In this document: positions 54,094-63,445 of the stretch, piece after piece | Position numbering within the stretch: position 1 is the first letter of the stretch | Layout of the letters: the number at the start of each line of letters is the position of its first letter | Assembly: GCF_009647605.1 (NCBI RefSeq) | Contig: NZ_WJIF01000006.1 | Span: forward strand, 62,001 to 126,000 | Direction of reading: 5' to 3' | DNA: 64,000 bases | DNA from: Agromyces agglutinans | Lineage (GTDB): Bacteria; Actinomycetota; Actinomycetes; Actinomycetales; Microbacteriaceae | Translations under genes and position numbers: made by a program | The notes under the pieces: generated by a model | Databases searched by the model: none | Told to the model about the DNA's origin: nothing | What the model saw: only the letters and a program-made list of their open reading frames with translations

Positions 54094-55194
54094 GTGACGT
54101 TCACGACGAAGAAGGCCGCCCTCAGCGGCCTCGCGATGTTCGGAGCGGCCGCGCTGCTCGCCGGCTGCGCATCCGCCCCCGAGGAGTCGGGCGGCGACGG
54201 CGGGGGCGAGGCGCTCGACTTCCTGCCCTGCATGGTGTCCGACGCCGGCGGATTCGACGACAAGTCCTTCAACCAGCTCGGCTTCCAGGGCCTGCAGGCC
54301 GCGGCCGAAGAGCTCGGCGTCGAGTACAACGAGGTCGAGTCCGCGGCCGAGACCGACTACGCGGCGAACCTCTCGAGCCTCGTCGACCAGGGCTGCAACG
54401 CCATCGTCACCGTCGGCTTCCTGCTGGCGCCCGCCGCCCTCGAGTCGGCGCAGCAGAACCCCGACATCGAGTACATCTCGATCGACGACCCGGTGGACCA
54501 GGACTTCGACGGCACGACCGACGCCGAGAACATCAAGCCCATCATCTTCGACACCGCGCAGGCCGCGTTCCTCGCCGGGTACCTCTCGGCGGGCGTCTCG
54601 CAGACCGGCGTCGTCGGCACCTTCGGCGGCATGAACATCCCGACCGTCACCATCTTCATGGACGGCTTCGCCCAGGGCGTCGACCACTACAACGAGGAGA
54701 ACGGCACCGCCGTCAAGGTCGTCGGCTGGGACCGCGCCGCCGAAGACGGCTCGTTCACGGGCGGCTTCGAGGCCAACGACACCGCGCGCCAGCTCGCGCA
54801 GGGCATCATCGACCAGAACGTCGACGTGCTGCTGCCGGTCGGTGGCCCGATCTACCAGTCGGCCGCCGCGGCCATTGAAGACTCGGGTCGCGAGATCGCC
54901 CTCATCGGCGTCGACGCAGACGTCTTCGAGACCGACCCGTCGGTCGGCTCGCTGCTGCTGACGTCGATCATGAAGGGCATCGACGTCGGCGTGCACGAGG
55001 CCATCGTCGAGGCCGGCAACGGCGAGTTCGACACCACGCCGTTCGTCGGAACGCTCGAGAACGACGGCGTCGGCCTCGCCGACTACCACGACTGGGCCGA
55101 CCGCGTGCCCGCCGAGCTCGACGCCAAGCTCCAGGAGCTGCGCGACGCGATCGTCGCCGGCGACATCGAGGTGGAGTCCTACCTGGCCGAGTAG
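54094..55194 (+). CDS. BMP-family nucleoside-binding lipoprotein (copy 2)
   Basis: 366 residues from GTG 54094, with GGAGG 6 nt upstream. Lipobox LLAGC gives Cys25. VSDAGGFDDKSFNQLGFQG, FDTAQAAFLAGYLSAGVSQ and GWDRAAEDGSFTGGFE match BMP proteins and the first copy. It is followed by a terminator-like hairpin and then by the ATPase and permease genes. It has its own promoter region with a palindrome, so the two lipoproteins may be expressed under different conditions. Confidence 0.88.
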   Translation: MTFTTKKAALSGLAMFGAAALLAGCASAPEESGGDGGGEALDFLPCMVSDAGGFDDKSFNQLGFQGLQAAAEELGVEYNEVESAAETDYAANLSSLVDQGCNAIVTVGFLLAPAALESAQQNPDIEYISIDDPVDQDFDGTTDAENIKPIIFDTAQAAFLAGYLSAGVSQTGVVGTFGGMNIPTVTIFMDGFAQGVDHYNEENGTAVKVVGWDRAAEDGSFTGGFEANDTARQLAQGIIDQNVDVLLPVGGPIYQSAAAAIEDSGREIALIGVDADVFETDPSVGSLLLTSIMKGIDVGVHEAIVEAGNGEFDTTPFVGTLENDGVGLADYHDWADRVPAELDAKLQELRDAIVAGDIEVESYLAE

Positions 55195-55204
55195 GGCCGA
55201 CGAC

Positions 55205-55242
55205 GCGACGGGGAGGCAGGCTGACGCCGGCCTCCCCGTCGC
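55205..55242 (+). terminator. hairpin after the second BMP gene
   Basis: GCGACGGGGAGGC (55205-55217) pairs perfectly with GCCTCCCCGTCGC (55230-55242). A second small hairpin CGGATGC-GCG-GCATCCG follows at 55251-55267. They may lower read-through so that lipoprotein exceeds transporter. Confidence 0.7.
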
Positions 55243-55352
55243 CGTTCCCACGGATGCGCGGCATCCGCAACACCTGAGCAGCCGGCCCGAGCCGCTGCCG
55301 ACATCTGCGCAGCACCTGCTGCATCCGCAGGCCCATCACTAGGATCGGTGAC

Positions 55353-56873
55353 ATGAAACTCGAGCTTCGGGGCATCACGAAGACGTTCGGGACACTCGTG
55401 GCGAACGACCACATCGACCTCACCGTCGAGGCCGGTGAGATCCACTGCCTGCTCGGCGAGAACGGCGCGGGCAAGTCCACCCTGATGAACGTCCTCTACG
55501 GCCTCTACCAGGCCGACGGCGGCGAGATCCTGCTCGACGACCGCGTGCAGCACTTCGCCGGCCCGGGCGACGCCATGCGCGCCGGCATCGGCATGGTGCA
55601 CCAGCACTTCATGCTCATCCCGGTCTTCACCGTCGCCGAGAACGTCATGCTCGGCCACGAGCAGACGAAGGCCGGCGGCCGGCTCGACCTGCCCGCCGCG
55701 CGGGCCAAGGTCCGCGAGATCTCCGACCGCTTCGGGTTCGACGTCGACCCCGACGCACTCGTCGACGACCTTCCCGTCGGCGTGCAGCAGCGGGTCGAGA
55801 TCATCAAGGCGCTCTCGCGCGATGCGCGCGTGCTCGTCTTCGACGAGCCCACGGCCGTGCTCACCCCCCAAGAGACCGACGAGCTCATGGCGATCATGCG
55901 CCAGCTCAAGGAGTCGGGAACCTCGATCGTGTTCATCACGCACAAGCTCCGCGAGGTCCGCGAGGTCGCCGACCGCATCACCGTGATCCGGCTCGGCAAG
56001 GTGGTCGGCGAGGCATCCCCGACCGCGACGAACGCCGAGCTCGCCTCGCTCATGGTGGGCCGCGCGGTCGAGCTCACCGTGCAGAAGGCCCCGCCGACCC
56101 TCGGCGAGCCGGCCCTCGTCGTCGACGGGCTCACGGTCATCGACCCGATCGGCCAGCTCGTCGTGAACGACGTCTCGTTCGAGGTGCGCCGCGGCGAGAT
56201 CCTCGCCGTCGCCGGCGTGCAGGGCAACGGGCAGACCGAGCTGACCGAGGCGCTCGTGGGGCTGCAGCCCCGCGTGCAGGGTTCGATGCGGCTCGACGGC
56301 AACGAGCTGAACGGCGACAGCGTCCGCAGCATCCTGAACGCGGGTGTCGGCTTCGTCCCTGAAGACCGTAAAGAAGACGGACTCGTCGGCGAGTTCTCCA
56401 TCGCCGAGAACCTGATGCTCGACCGCGCCGACGGCGCCCCTTTCGTCAAGGGTGGCAACGTGCAGCTCTCGACGCTCGCCGCGTTCGCCGAGGAGAAGGT
56501 CGCCGAGTACGACGTGCGCACGCCGTCGATCGAGACCAAGGTCGGCCGCCTCTCCGGCGGCAACCAGCAGAAGGTGGTGCTCGCGCGCGAGCTCAGCCGC
56601 GACCTGCGCCTCCTCGTGGCGGCGCAGCCGACGCGCGGCGTCGACGTCGGCTCCATCGAGTTCATCCACAAGCGCATCGTCGAGACGCGAGACGCCGGGG
56701 TCCCGGTCGTCGTGGTCTCGACCGAGCTCGACGAGGTCACCGCCCTCGCCGATCGCATCATGGTGATGTACCGCGGCCGGGTCGTCGGCATCGTGCCGGG
56801 CGACACGCCGCGCGACGTCCTCGGCCTGATGATGGCCGGCGAGTCGCCGAACCTCGAAGGAGCCGCGGCATGA
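55353..56873 (+). CDS. nucleoside ABC transporter ATPase, two ATP-binding domains
   Basis: 506 residues. Domain 1 has Walker A GENGAGKST (Lys41) and the variant signature LPVGVQQRVEI; domain 2 has the degenerate P-loop GVQGNGQTEL and signature LSGGNQQKVVLAREL. This is the RbsA/NupO-type layout used by BMP-linked nucleoside importers. ATG 55353 follows TAGGAT at 7 nt, no Shine-Dalgarno (leaderless). It pairs with the two permeases that follow. Confidence 0.9.
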   Translation: MKLELRGITKTFGTLVANDHIDLTVEAGEIHCLLGENGAGKSTLMNVLYGLYQADGGEILLDDRVQHFAGPGDAMRAGIGMVHQHFMLIPVFTVAENVMLGHEQTKAGGRLDLPAARAKVREISDRFGFDVDPDALVDDLPVGVQQRVEIIKALSRDARVLVFDEPTAVLTPQETDELMAIMRQLKESGTSIVFITHKLREVREVADRITVIRLGKVVGEASPTATNAELASLMVGRAVELTVQKAPPTLGEPALVVDGLTVIDPIGQLVVNDVSFEVRRGEILAVAGVQGNGQTELTEALVGLQPRVQGSMRLDGNELNGDSVRSILNAGVGFVPEDRKEDGLVGEFSIAENLMLDRADGAPFVKGGNVQLSTLAAFAEEKVAEYDVRTPSIETKVGRLSGGNQQKVVLARELSRDLRLLVAAQPTRGVDVGSIEFIHKRIVETRDAGVPVVVVSTELDEVTALADRIMVMYRGRVVGIVPGDTPRDVLGLMMAGESPNLEGAAA

Positions 56874-58183
56874 CCACGCAGAGCCCGAACGATCCCGACG
56901 TGGCCGTCGAGACCGGTTCGCAGGTTCCCCCTGCGGAGCCCGTCACCCGCCAACCGGAACCCGACGTCGAGCCCGAGTCGCGCTGGCACCGGGCGTTCCG
57001 CGAGATCGCGACCGGCAACGCGATCATCTCGGTGCTGGCGGTGCTGCTGGCGCTGCTCGTCGGCGCGATCATGATCGCGTTCACCGACGAGCGCGTGCAG
57101 GAGGCATCCGTCTACTTCTTCGCCCGCCCGGGCGACACGTTCATCGCGATCTGGGAGTCGGTGTCGGGCGCCTACTCGGCGTTCTTCCAGGGGTCGATCT
57201 ACAACTTCCGCCGGCCCGACTTCGCGACCGGCATCCGCCCGCTCACCGAGACGCTGACCTTCGCGACGCCGCTGATCGCCGCCGGCCTCGGCGTGGCCCT
57301 CGCGTTCCGCGTCGGCATGTTCAACATCGGCGGTCGCGGCCAGATGCTCATGGCGTCGGCGGCGGCCGGCTGGGTGGCGTTCTCGTTCGACCTGCCGTGG
57401 GGCGTGCACATGCTCGTGGCACTCCTCGCCGGCCTCCTCGCCGGCGCGCTGTGGGCGGGCATCGCCGGCCTGCTGAAGGCACGCACGGGTGCGCACGAGG
57501 TCATCGTCACGATCATGCTCAACTACGTCGCGCTGTACCTCGTGACGTGGATGCTCCGGACGCCCGGCCTGCTGCAGGCGCCCGGCTCGAACAACCCGAA
57601 GACGCCGCCGATGAAGGACACGGCGATCTTCCCCGAACTGCTCGGGCCGCAGTACAACCTGCACTTCGGGTTCATCCTCGCGATCGCGGCGGTCGTGCTC
57701 GTGTGGTGGATCCTCGACCGCTCGGCGCTGGGCTTCCAGTTCCGCGCCGTGGGCGAGAACCCGAACGCCGCGCGCGTGGCGGGCATCAACGTCAAGTCGA
57801 TGTACGTCTACGCGATGCTGATCTCGGGTGCACTGATCGGCCTCGCCGGCGTGAGCCAGGTGCTCGGCACCGTCACCACGGGCTTCTCCAGCGGCATCGA
57901 CGCGGGCATCGGCTTCGACGCGATCACGGTGGCGCTGCTCGGGCGGTCGACGCCGTGGGGCGTGCTCGCCGCGGGCATCCTGTTCGGCGCGTTCAAGGCC
58001 GGCGGCTTCGCGATGCAGGCCGCAGAGGGCGTGCCGATCGACATCGTGCTCGTCGTGCAGTCGCTCATCGTGCTGTTCATCGCGGCCCCGCCGCTCGTGC
58101 GGGCGATCTTCCGCCTGCCGGCTCCCGGCAGCGGGCCGCGTCGAGCCGCCCCGACCACCACGAAGGAGGTGACGGCGAAGTGA
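56870..58183 (+). CDS. nucleoside ABC transporter permease 1 (NupP-like)
   Basis: 437 residues; ATG overlaps the ATPase stop. A charged 45-residue head precedes about ten membrane helices. Motifs FRVGMFNIGGRGQMLM, GAHEVIVTIMLNYVALYL and FRAVGENPNAARVAGI are typical of BMP-system permeases. It forms the channel with the next gene's product. Confidence 0.9.
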   Translation: MTTQSPNDPDVAVETGSQVPPAEPVTRQPEPDVEPESRWHRAFREIATGNAIISVLAVLLALLVGAIMIAFTDERVQEASVYFFARPGDTFIAIWESVSGAYSAFFQGSIYNFRRPDFATGIRPLTETLTFATPLIAAGLGVALAFRVGMFNIGGRGQMLMASAAAGWVAFSFDLPWGVHMLVALLAGLLAGALWAGIAGLLKARTGAHEVIVTIMLNYVALYLVTWMLRTPGLLQAPGSNNPKTPPMKDTAIFPELLGPQYNLHFGFILAIAAVVLVWWILDRSALGFQFRAVGENPNAARVAGINVKSMYVYAMLISGALIGLAGVSQVLGTVTTGFSSGIDAGIGFDAITVALLGRSTPWGVLAAGILFGAFKAGGFAMQAAEGVPIDIVLVVQSLIVLFIAAPPLVRAIFRLPAPGSGPRRAAPTTTKEVTAK

Positions 58184-59478
58184 CCATCGCACCCCAGCAC
58201 CAGGCGGTCTCGCCCCAGGAGCCGGCGCTCGCGAAGACCGTCGTCGTCAGCTGGAAGGCGCCGATCGCGTTCGCGGTGGTGACCGTGCTGGCCGCGCTGC
58301 TCTTCCTGCTCGCGCCGCACGACGGCGAGGCGACCTTCCGCGTCTCCGCCGCCGGCGACGCGCTGCAGCTGCCCGAGATCGTGCTGAACGCCACGGTCAC
58401 CGCCTGGGTCTGCCTCGCGCTGCTCACGGCCCTCACCGTCGTCAGCGCGCTCATGGTGCGCGCGCGCCGCGCGGTGCCGATCTGGCTCATCGTGGTGTTC
58501 GCCGTGGTGTTCGTCCTGGGCTTCCTGACCTGGGCGGTCGCCGGCGCATCGACGAACGTGATGCCGCTCGCCGGGCTGCTCGCCGGCGCGCTCAGCCTCT
58601 CGGTCCCGCTCATCTTCGGCTCGCTGTCGGGCGTCATCTCCGAGCGCGTCGGAGTCATCAACATCGCGATCGAGGGCCAGTTGCTCGCGGGCGCCTTCAC
58701 CTCGGCGGTCGTGGCCTCGTCGACCGGCAACCCCTACCTCGGCCTGCTCGCCGCGGGTGTGGCGGGCGTGCTCGTGTCGTTCGTGCTCGCGGCGTTCGCG
58801 ATCAAGTACTTCGTCGACCAGGTCATCGTCGGTGTCGTGCTGAACGTGCTCGTCGTGGGCTTCACGAGCTTCCTGTACTCGCAGGTGCTCGCCCCGAACG
58901 CCCAGGCGCTGAACGCCCCGCCGCGGTTCGACCGCATCGCCATCCCGTTCCTGTCCGAGATCCCGATCATCGGCCCGACGTTCTTCCGGCAGACGATCAT
59001 CGTCTACCTGATGTACGTCGCCGTGGCCGCCGTGTACATCGGGCTCTTCCACACCAAGTGGGGCCTGCGGCTCCGCGCCGTCGGCGAGCACCCGCAGGCC
59101 GCCGACACCGTCGGCATCAACGTGCCGCGCACCCGGTTCTGGAACGTCTCGCTCGCCGGCGCGATCGCCGGCCTCGGCGGCGCGTTCTTCACCCTCGGCG
59201 CGGTCGGCGCGTTCGGCAAGGAGATGACCGCGGGCGCGGGCTTCATCGCCCTCGCGGCCGTGATCTTCGGCCAGTGGGACCCGATCAAGGCGACGCTCGC
59301 GGCGCTGCTGTTCGGCTTCGCGCAGAGCCTGCAGGGCCAGCTCGGCGTGATCGGCTCGCCCGTGCCGAGCGAGTTCATGCTCATGCTGCCGTACGTCGTC
59401 ACGATCGTCGCCGTCGCGGGCTTCGTGGGCAAGGTCCGCGGCCCCGCGGCCGCGGGCAAGCCGTACATCAAATCCTGA
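58180..59478 (+). CDS. nucleoside ABC transporter permease 2 (NupQ-like)
   Basis: 432 residues from GTG 58180 (GTGA overlap) with an almost ideal ribosome site AAGGAGGTGA. Helices and the motifs SERVGVINIAIEGQLL, FVDQVIVGVVLNVLVVGF and LRAVGEHPQAADTVGI match the second permease of nucleoside importers. A three-helix N-terminal extension (to about 115) is longer than in the short family members. Confidence 0.9.
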   Translation: MTIAPQHQAVSPQEPALAKTVVVSWKAPIAFAVVTVLAALLFLLAPHDGEATFRVSAAGDALQLPEIVLNATVTAWVCLALLTALTVVSALMVRARRAVPIWLIVVFAVVFVLGFLTWAVAGASTNVMPLAGLLAGALSLSVPLIFGSLSGVISERVGVINIAIEGQLLAGAFTSAVVASSTGNPYLGLLAAGVAGVLVSFVLAAFAIKYFVDQVIVGVVLNVLVVGFTSFLYSQVLAPNAQALNAPPRFDRIAIPFLSEIPIIGPTFFRQTIIVYLMYVAVAAVYIGLFHTKWGLRLRAVGEHPQAADTVGINVPRTRFWNVSLAGAIAGLGGAFFTLGAVGAFGKEMTAGAGFIALAAVIFGQWDPIKATLAALLFGFAQSLQGQLGVIGSPVPSEFMLMLPYVVTIVAVAGFVGKVRGPAAAGKPYIKS

Positions 59479-59554
59479 GCCGGTCGCGTCGCTTCGGCGG
59501 CGGGCCGTGTCCGGCCGGGGCATCCGGCAACCAGACCCGAGACGGGGGAGCATC

Positions 59555-59974
59555 ATGACCGAATCGGCAGCGATCGACTGGGAGCACCTGCGCGGCATCG
59601 CGCGCGAGGCGATGGCGAAGGCCTACGTGCCGTATTCGCAGTTCCCGGTGGGGGCCGCCGCGATCGTCGACGACGGTCGCGTCGTGAGCGGATGCAACGT
59701 CGAGAACGCCTCCTACGGCGTGACGCTCTGCGCGGAGTGCTCGCTCGTCTCGGCGCTCGTGATGTCGGGCGGCGGCAAGCTGGTGGCGTTCGCGTGCGTC
59801 GACGGGCACGGCAACACGCTGATGCCGTGCGGCCGCTGCCGGCAGCTGCTGTACGAGCACTCGGCCGAGGGCATGGTGCTCGACACCGTGTCGGGATTCA
59901 AGACGATCGACGAGGTGCTGCCCGACGCGTTCGGACCGCGCAACCTCGAGGAGTACGCGGGGGAGCGGGCATGA
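59555..59974 (+). CDS. cdd: cytidine deaminase
   Basis: 139 residues. Zinc site Cys59-Ala-Glu61 (TLCAECS) plus Cys92 and Cys95 (MPCGRCRQ); substrate motif GCNVENASYG. It converts (deoxy)cytidine to (deoxy)uridine. GGGGGAG lies 5 nt before ATG 59555. Directly after the importer and overlapping deoA, it belongs to the salvage operon. Confidence 0.95.
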   Translation: MTESAAIDWEHLRGIAREAMAKAYVPYSQFPVGAAAIVDDGRVVSGCNVENASYGVTLCAECSLVSALVMSGGGKLVAFACVDGHGNTLMPCGRCRQLLYEHSAEGMVLDTVSGFKTIDEVLPDAFGPRNLEEYAGERA

Positions 59975-61326
59975 GCGCGGCGGATCCGAACGCGGCGACG
60001 AACGCCGCGACGAACGCCGCGAGTGCGGGCGCCGTCGAGGCGTTCGACGCCGTCGACCTCATCCGCGCGAAGCGCGACGGGCGGGAGCTGACGACGCCCG
60101 AGATCGACTGGCTGATCGACGCGTACACGCGCGGCTACGTCGCCGACGAGCAGATGTCGGCGATGACGATGGCGATCTTCCTCAACGGCATGGGGCGCCG
60201 CGAGATCCGCGACCTGACCATGGCGATGATCGCCTCGGGCGAGCGGATGGACTTCTCGGGGCTGGGCAAGCCCACCGCCGACAAGCACTCGACCGGCGGC
60301 GTGGGCGACAAGATCACGCTTCCGCTGATGCCGCTCGTGGCGTCGTTCGGCGTCGCGGTGCCCCAGCTGTCGGGGCGCGGGCTCGGGCACACCGGCGGCA
60401 CGCTCGACAAGCTGGAGTCGATTCCGGGCTGGCGCGCCGACCTCACGAACGAGGAGATGTTCGCGCAGTTGCGCGAGCACAGCGGCGTGATCTGCGCCGC
60501 CGGAGCCGGGCTCGCGCCGGCCGACAAGAAGCTCTACGCGCTGCGCGACATCACCGGCACGGTCGAGGCGATCCCGCTCATCGCGTCGTCGATCATGTCG
60601 AAGAAGATCGCCGAGGGCACCGGGGCGCTCGTCCTCGACGTGAAGTTCGGCTCGGGTGCGTTCCTCCAGGACATCGAGCGTTCGCGTGAGCTCGCCCGCA
60701 CGATGGTCGAACTCGGTGAAGACGCCGGGGTCGCGACGAGCGCGCTGCTGACCAACATGAACGTGCCGCTCGGCCTCGCCATCGGCAACGCCAACGAGGT
60801 GCGCGAGTCGGTCGAGGTGCTCGCCGGCGGCGGACCGGCCGACGTGCGCGAACTCACGATCGCGCTCGCGCGCGAGATGCTCGCGCTCGCGGGGCATCCC
60901 GACGCCGATGTCGAGGCGGCCCTCGACGACGGGCGCGCGATGGACTCCTGGCGGGCGACGGTTCGCGCTCAGGGCGGCGATCCGGATGCCCCGCTGCCGG
61001 TCGCCCGCGACCAGCACGTCGTCACCGCCGACCGCGACGGCGTCCTCGTGGCGCAGGAGGCCCTGCCGTTCGGCATCGCCGCGTGGCGGCTCGGCGCCGG
61101 ACGCGCACGCAAGCAGGACCCGGTGCAGCACGCGGCCGGCATCGACCTGCATGCGAAGCCGGGCGACGCCGTGCGCGTCGGGCAGCCGCTGTTCACGCTC
61201 CACGCCGACGAACCGGCGCGCTTCGCGCGGGCGCTCGAGGCGGTCGACGGAGCGTGGCGCATCGGCGATCCGGGCGACGCGATCGAAGATGGCGGGCCGC
61301 TGATCGCCGAGCGCATCGGCCGCTGA
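59971..61326 (+). CDS. deoA: thymidine phosphorylase
   Basis: 451 residues; ATG overlaps the cdd stop. Signatures KHSTGGVGDK (phosphate site) and SGRGLGHTGGTLDKLES are complete. It cleaves thymidine or deoxyuridine with phosphate into base and deoxyribose-1-phosphate. The N-terminus carries a short in-frame repeat (AATNAATNAAS) from a 12-bp DNA repeat. A pyrimidine-nucleoside specificity is possible. Confidence 0.94.
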   Translation: MSAADPNAATNAATNAASAGAVEAFDAVDLIRAKRDGRELTTPEIDWLIDAYTRGYVADEQMSAMTMAIFLNGMGRREIRDLTMAMIASGERMDFSGLGKPTADKHSTGGVGDKITLPLMPLVASFGVAVPQLSGRGLGHTGGTLDKLESIPGWRADLTNEEMFAQLREHSGVICAAGAGLAPADKKLYALRDITGTVEAIPLIASSIMSKKIAEGTGALVLDVKFGSGAFLQDIERSRELARTMVELGEDAGVATSALLTNMNVPLGLAIGNANEVRESVEVLAGGGPADVRELTIALAREMLALAGHPDADVEAALDDGRAMDSWRATVRAQGGDPDAPLPVARDQHVVTADRDGVLVAQEALPFGIAAWRLGAGRARKQDPVQHAAGIDLHAKPGDAVRVGQPLFTLHADEPARFARALEAVDGAWRIGDPGDAIEDGGPLIAERIGR

Positions 61327-61543
61327 GGGTCGCGGTGGTCGAGAAGCGCAGGGTATCGAGATCACGTCACCGGGCCTCGATGCGCCGCCTTCGTCGGTTA
61401 CTCGACCGACGGACCCGCCCGCCGGTTCCAGGAACACCGCTCGGTCGACTACCTCATCGAGGTTGCGTCCGCGTGCCGGAACCGCGTCATCCTGCTTCGA
61501 AATCGCCGAGACTTCCCGGCGCGCCCGCCGGTATCGTTGAGCC
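61327..61543. repeat. degenerate palindromic REP-like element in a 217-bp gap
   Basis: Outer arms GGTCGAG (61337-61343) and CTCGACC (61401-61407) and inner arms GTATCGAG (61353-61360) and CTCGATGC (61376-61383) are arranged symmetrically. GGTCGAG ... TATCGAGA palindromes are a familiar intergenic repeat type of Microbacteriaceae, from memory. The gap ends with the leaderless -10 TATCGT (61532-61537) of add. Confidence 0.5.
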
Positions 61544-62665
61544 GTGGAGACGAATCCGACGCAGTACCGGCTCGAGGGCGACGGCGCAGACATCCGGGCG
61601 CTGCCCAAGGTGTCGCTGCACGACCACCTCGACGGGGGCCTGCGCCCCCAGACGCTCATCGAACTCGGCGACGAGATCGGGCTCGAGGTGCCCGCGAACG
61701 ACGCGGAATCCCTGGGCGACTGGTTCACGACCCAGTCCGACTCGGGCTCGCTCGTCGAGTACCTGAAGACGTTCGACCTGACCACCGCGGTGATGCAGAC
61801 CCGCGAGGGGCTCTCGCGAGTCGCGCGCGAGTTCGTCCAAGACCTCGCGGCCGACGGGGTCGTCTACGGCGAGATCCGCTGGGCTCCCGAACAGCACCTG
61901 ACGCGAGGGCTCTCGCTCGACGAGACCGTCGAGGCCGTGCAAGAGGGCATCGAACAGGGCATCGACGACGCACGGCACCAGGGCCGGCGCATCCGTGCGG
62001 GCCAGCTGATCACCGCGATGCGCCACGCCGACCGCGGCCTCGAGATCGCCGAACTGGCCGTGCGGCACCGCGAGCGCGGCGTCGTGGGCTTCGACATCGC
62101 GGGTGCCGAGGCCGGCTTCCCCGCGAGCCGGCACCGCACCGCGTTCGACTTCCTCGCGAGCCGCTTCTTCCCCGTGACGATCCACGCGGGCGAGGCCGAC
62201 GGCATCGAGTCGATCAAGAGCGCCCTGCTCGACGGCCGCGCGCTGCGGCTCGGCCATGGGGTGCGCCTGGCCGAAGACCTCGTCATCGAGCGCCAGGACG
62301 ACGAGAACACCTACGTCTCCCTGGGCCCGGTCGCGCAGTGGGTGCGTGACCGCGAGATCGCCCTCGAGACGAGCCCGTCGTCGAACCTGCAGACCGGCGC
62401 GATCGCAGCGTGGGGCGACGAGCTCGTCGACCACCCGTTCGATCTGCTGTACCAGCTGGGGTTCCGGGTGACCGTGAACACCGACAACCGACTCCAGTCG
62501 GGTACGTCCCTCACCCGCGAGCTGTGGCTGCTCGCCGACGCGTTCGGCTACGACCTCGACGACCTCGAGGCGTTCCAGCTCAACGCGGCCGCGGCGGCCT
62601 TCCTGCCGCTCGACGACCGCGAGGAACTGGCCGAGCAGATCGAGGACGGGTTCGACGAGGCCTGA
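61544..62665 (+). CDS. add: adenosine deaminase
   Basis: 373 residues from GTG 61544. Zinc ligands His26 and His28 (SLHDHLDGG), His214 and catalytic Glu217 (IHAGEADG) and Asp314 (VNTDNRLQSG) are in place. The second Asp of the usual TDD is Asn315, which is common in actinobacterial enzymes. It converts adenosine to inosine for purine salvage. TATCGT lies 6 nt upstream and no Shine-Dalgarno is seen, so it has its own leaderless promoter within the nucleoside cluster. Confidence 0.93.
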   Translation: METNPTQYRLEGDGADIRALPKVSLHDHLDGGLRPQTLIELGDEIGLEVPANDAESLGDWFTTQSDSGSLVEYLKTFDLTTAVMQTREGLSRVAREFVQDLAADGVVYGEIRWAPEQHLTRGLSLDETVEAVQEGIEQGIDDARHQGRRIRAGQLITAMRHADRGLEIAELAVRHRERGVVGFDIAGAEAGFPASRHRTAFDFLASRFFPVTIHAGEADGIESIKSALLDGRALRLGHGVRLAEDLVIERQDDENTYVSLGPVAQWVRDREIALETSPSSNLQTGAIAAWGDELVDHPFDLLYQLGFRVTVNTDNRLQSGTSLTRELWLLADAFGYDLDDLEAFQLNAAAAAFLPLDDREELAEQIEDGFDEA

Positions 62666-62705
62666 CGGCCGCGTACGCCCTCGCCACCCGACCGAACGGA
62701 ATCCG

Positions 62706-63164
62706 ATGCCCCTGCCCACCCTCCCCGACTCCGCCGTCGCGCTCGGCGCGGAAGCCGGCGACTGGCGCGCCGCGGTGCGGCTCGCGGGGCGGGCGCTCAA
62801 CCGTTCGGGCGCGACGACGGCGTCCTACGCCGATCGCATGATCCAGGTCATCGAGGAGTTCGGCGCCTACGTCGTGATCGCGCCCGGCCTGGCGCTCGCG
62901 CACGCGCGCCCCGGGCCCGACGTCCGACACGACGGCATCGCCGTCGTCACGCTCGCGACGCCGGTGGCGTTCGGGCATCCGCACAACGACCCCGTGCGGG
63001 TCGTGCTCGGCCTCGCCGTCTCGAGCGCCGAGGAGCACGTCGCCTCGGTCGCCTTCCTCGCCAACGTGTTCAACGACCCGTCGGCCATCGACCGGCTTGC
63101 CGACGCCGGCTCCGCCGACGAGGTTCGCGCCGTGCTCGGCGTCGACGCCGAGGTCCGCGCATGA
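62706..63164 (+). CDS. PTS EIIA component (mannitol/ascorbate type)
   Basis: 152 residues. The phosphorylatable histidine is His66 in GLALAHARPGPDV, typical of the Fru/Mtl/ascorbate EIIA fold; FGHPHNDPVRVVLGLAV follows. It would pass phosphate from HPr to the EIIB protein encoded by the overlapping next gene. Its start is 40 bp after add. No EIIC gene is present. Confidence 0.85.
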   Translation: MPLPTLPDSAVALGAEAGDWRAAVRLAGRALNRSGATTASYADRMIQVIEEFGAYVVIAPGLALAHARPGPDVRHDGIAVVTLATPVAFGHPHNDPVRVVLGLAVSSAEEHVASVAFLANVFNDPSAIDRLADAGSADEVRAVLGVDAEVRA

Positions 63165-63445
63165 GGATCATCGCGGTCTGCGGCGCGGGCATCGGCACCT
63201 CGGCGATCCTCAAGGTGAACGCCGAGCGCGCGCTCGCCCGGCTCGGCCTCGAGGCCGACGTGACCGCCAGCGACCTGGCCGGTGTGGCATCCGCGTCGGC
63301 CGATGCCCAGATCGTGCTCACCTCGACCGAGCTCGCCGCTGCCGTGCGCGCGGCGCTCGGCCGCACGTTCTGCGAGATCGTCGAGGTGCGCAACTACTTC
63401 GACGTCGAGGAGATCGCCGCGCACCTCGAGCGCTCCCTGGGCTGA
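63161..63445 (+). CDS. PTS EIIB component (lactose/ascorbate type)
   Basis: 94 residues; ATG overlaps the EIIA stop. The active-site loop VCGAGIGTS holds Cys7. Fold and length match UlaB-like EIIB. Without a membrane EIIC it could serve a permease encoded elsewhere or have a regulatory role. Confidence 0.85.
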   Translation: MRIIAVCGAGIGTSAILKVNAERALARLGLEADVTASDLAGVASASADAQIVLTSTELAAAVRAALGRTFCEIVEVRNYFDVEEIAAHLERSLG

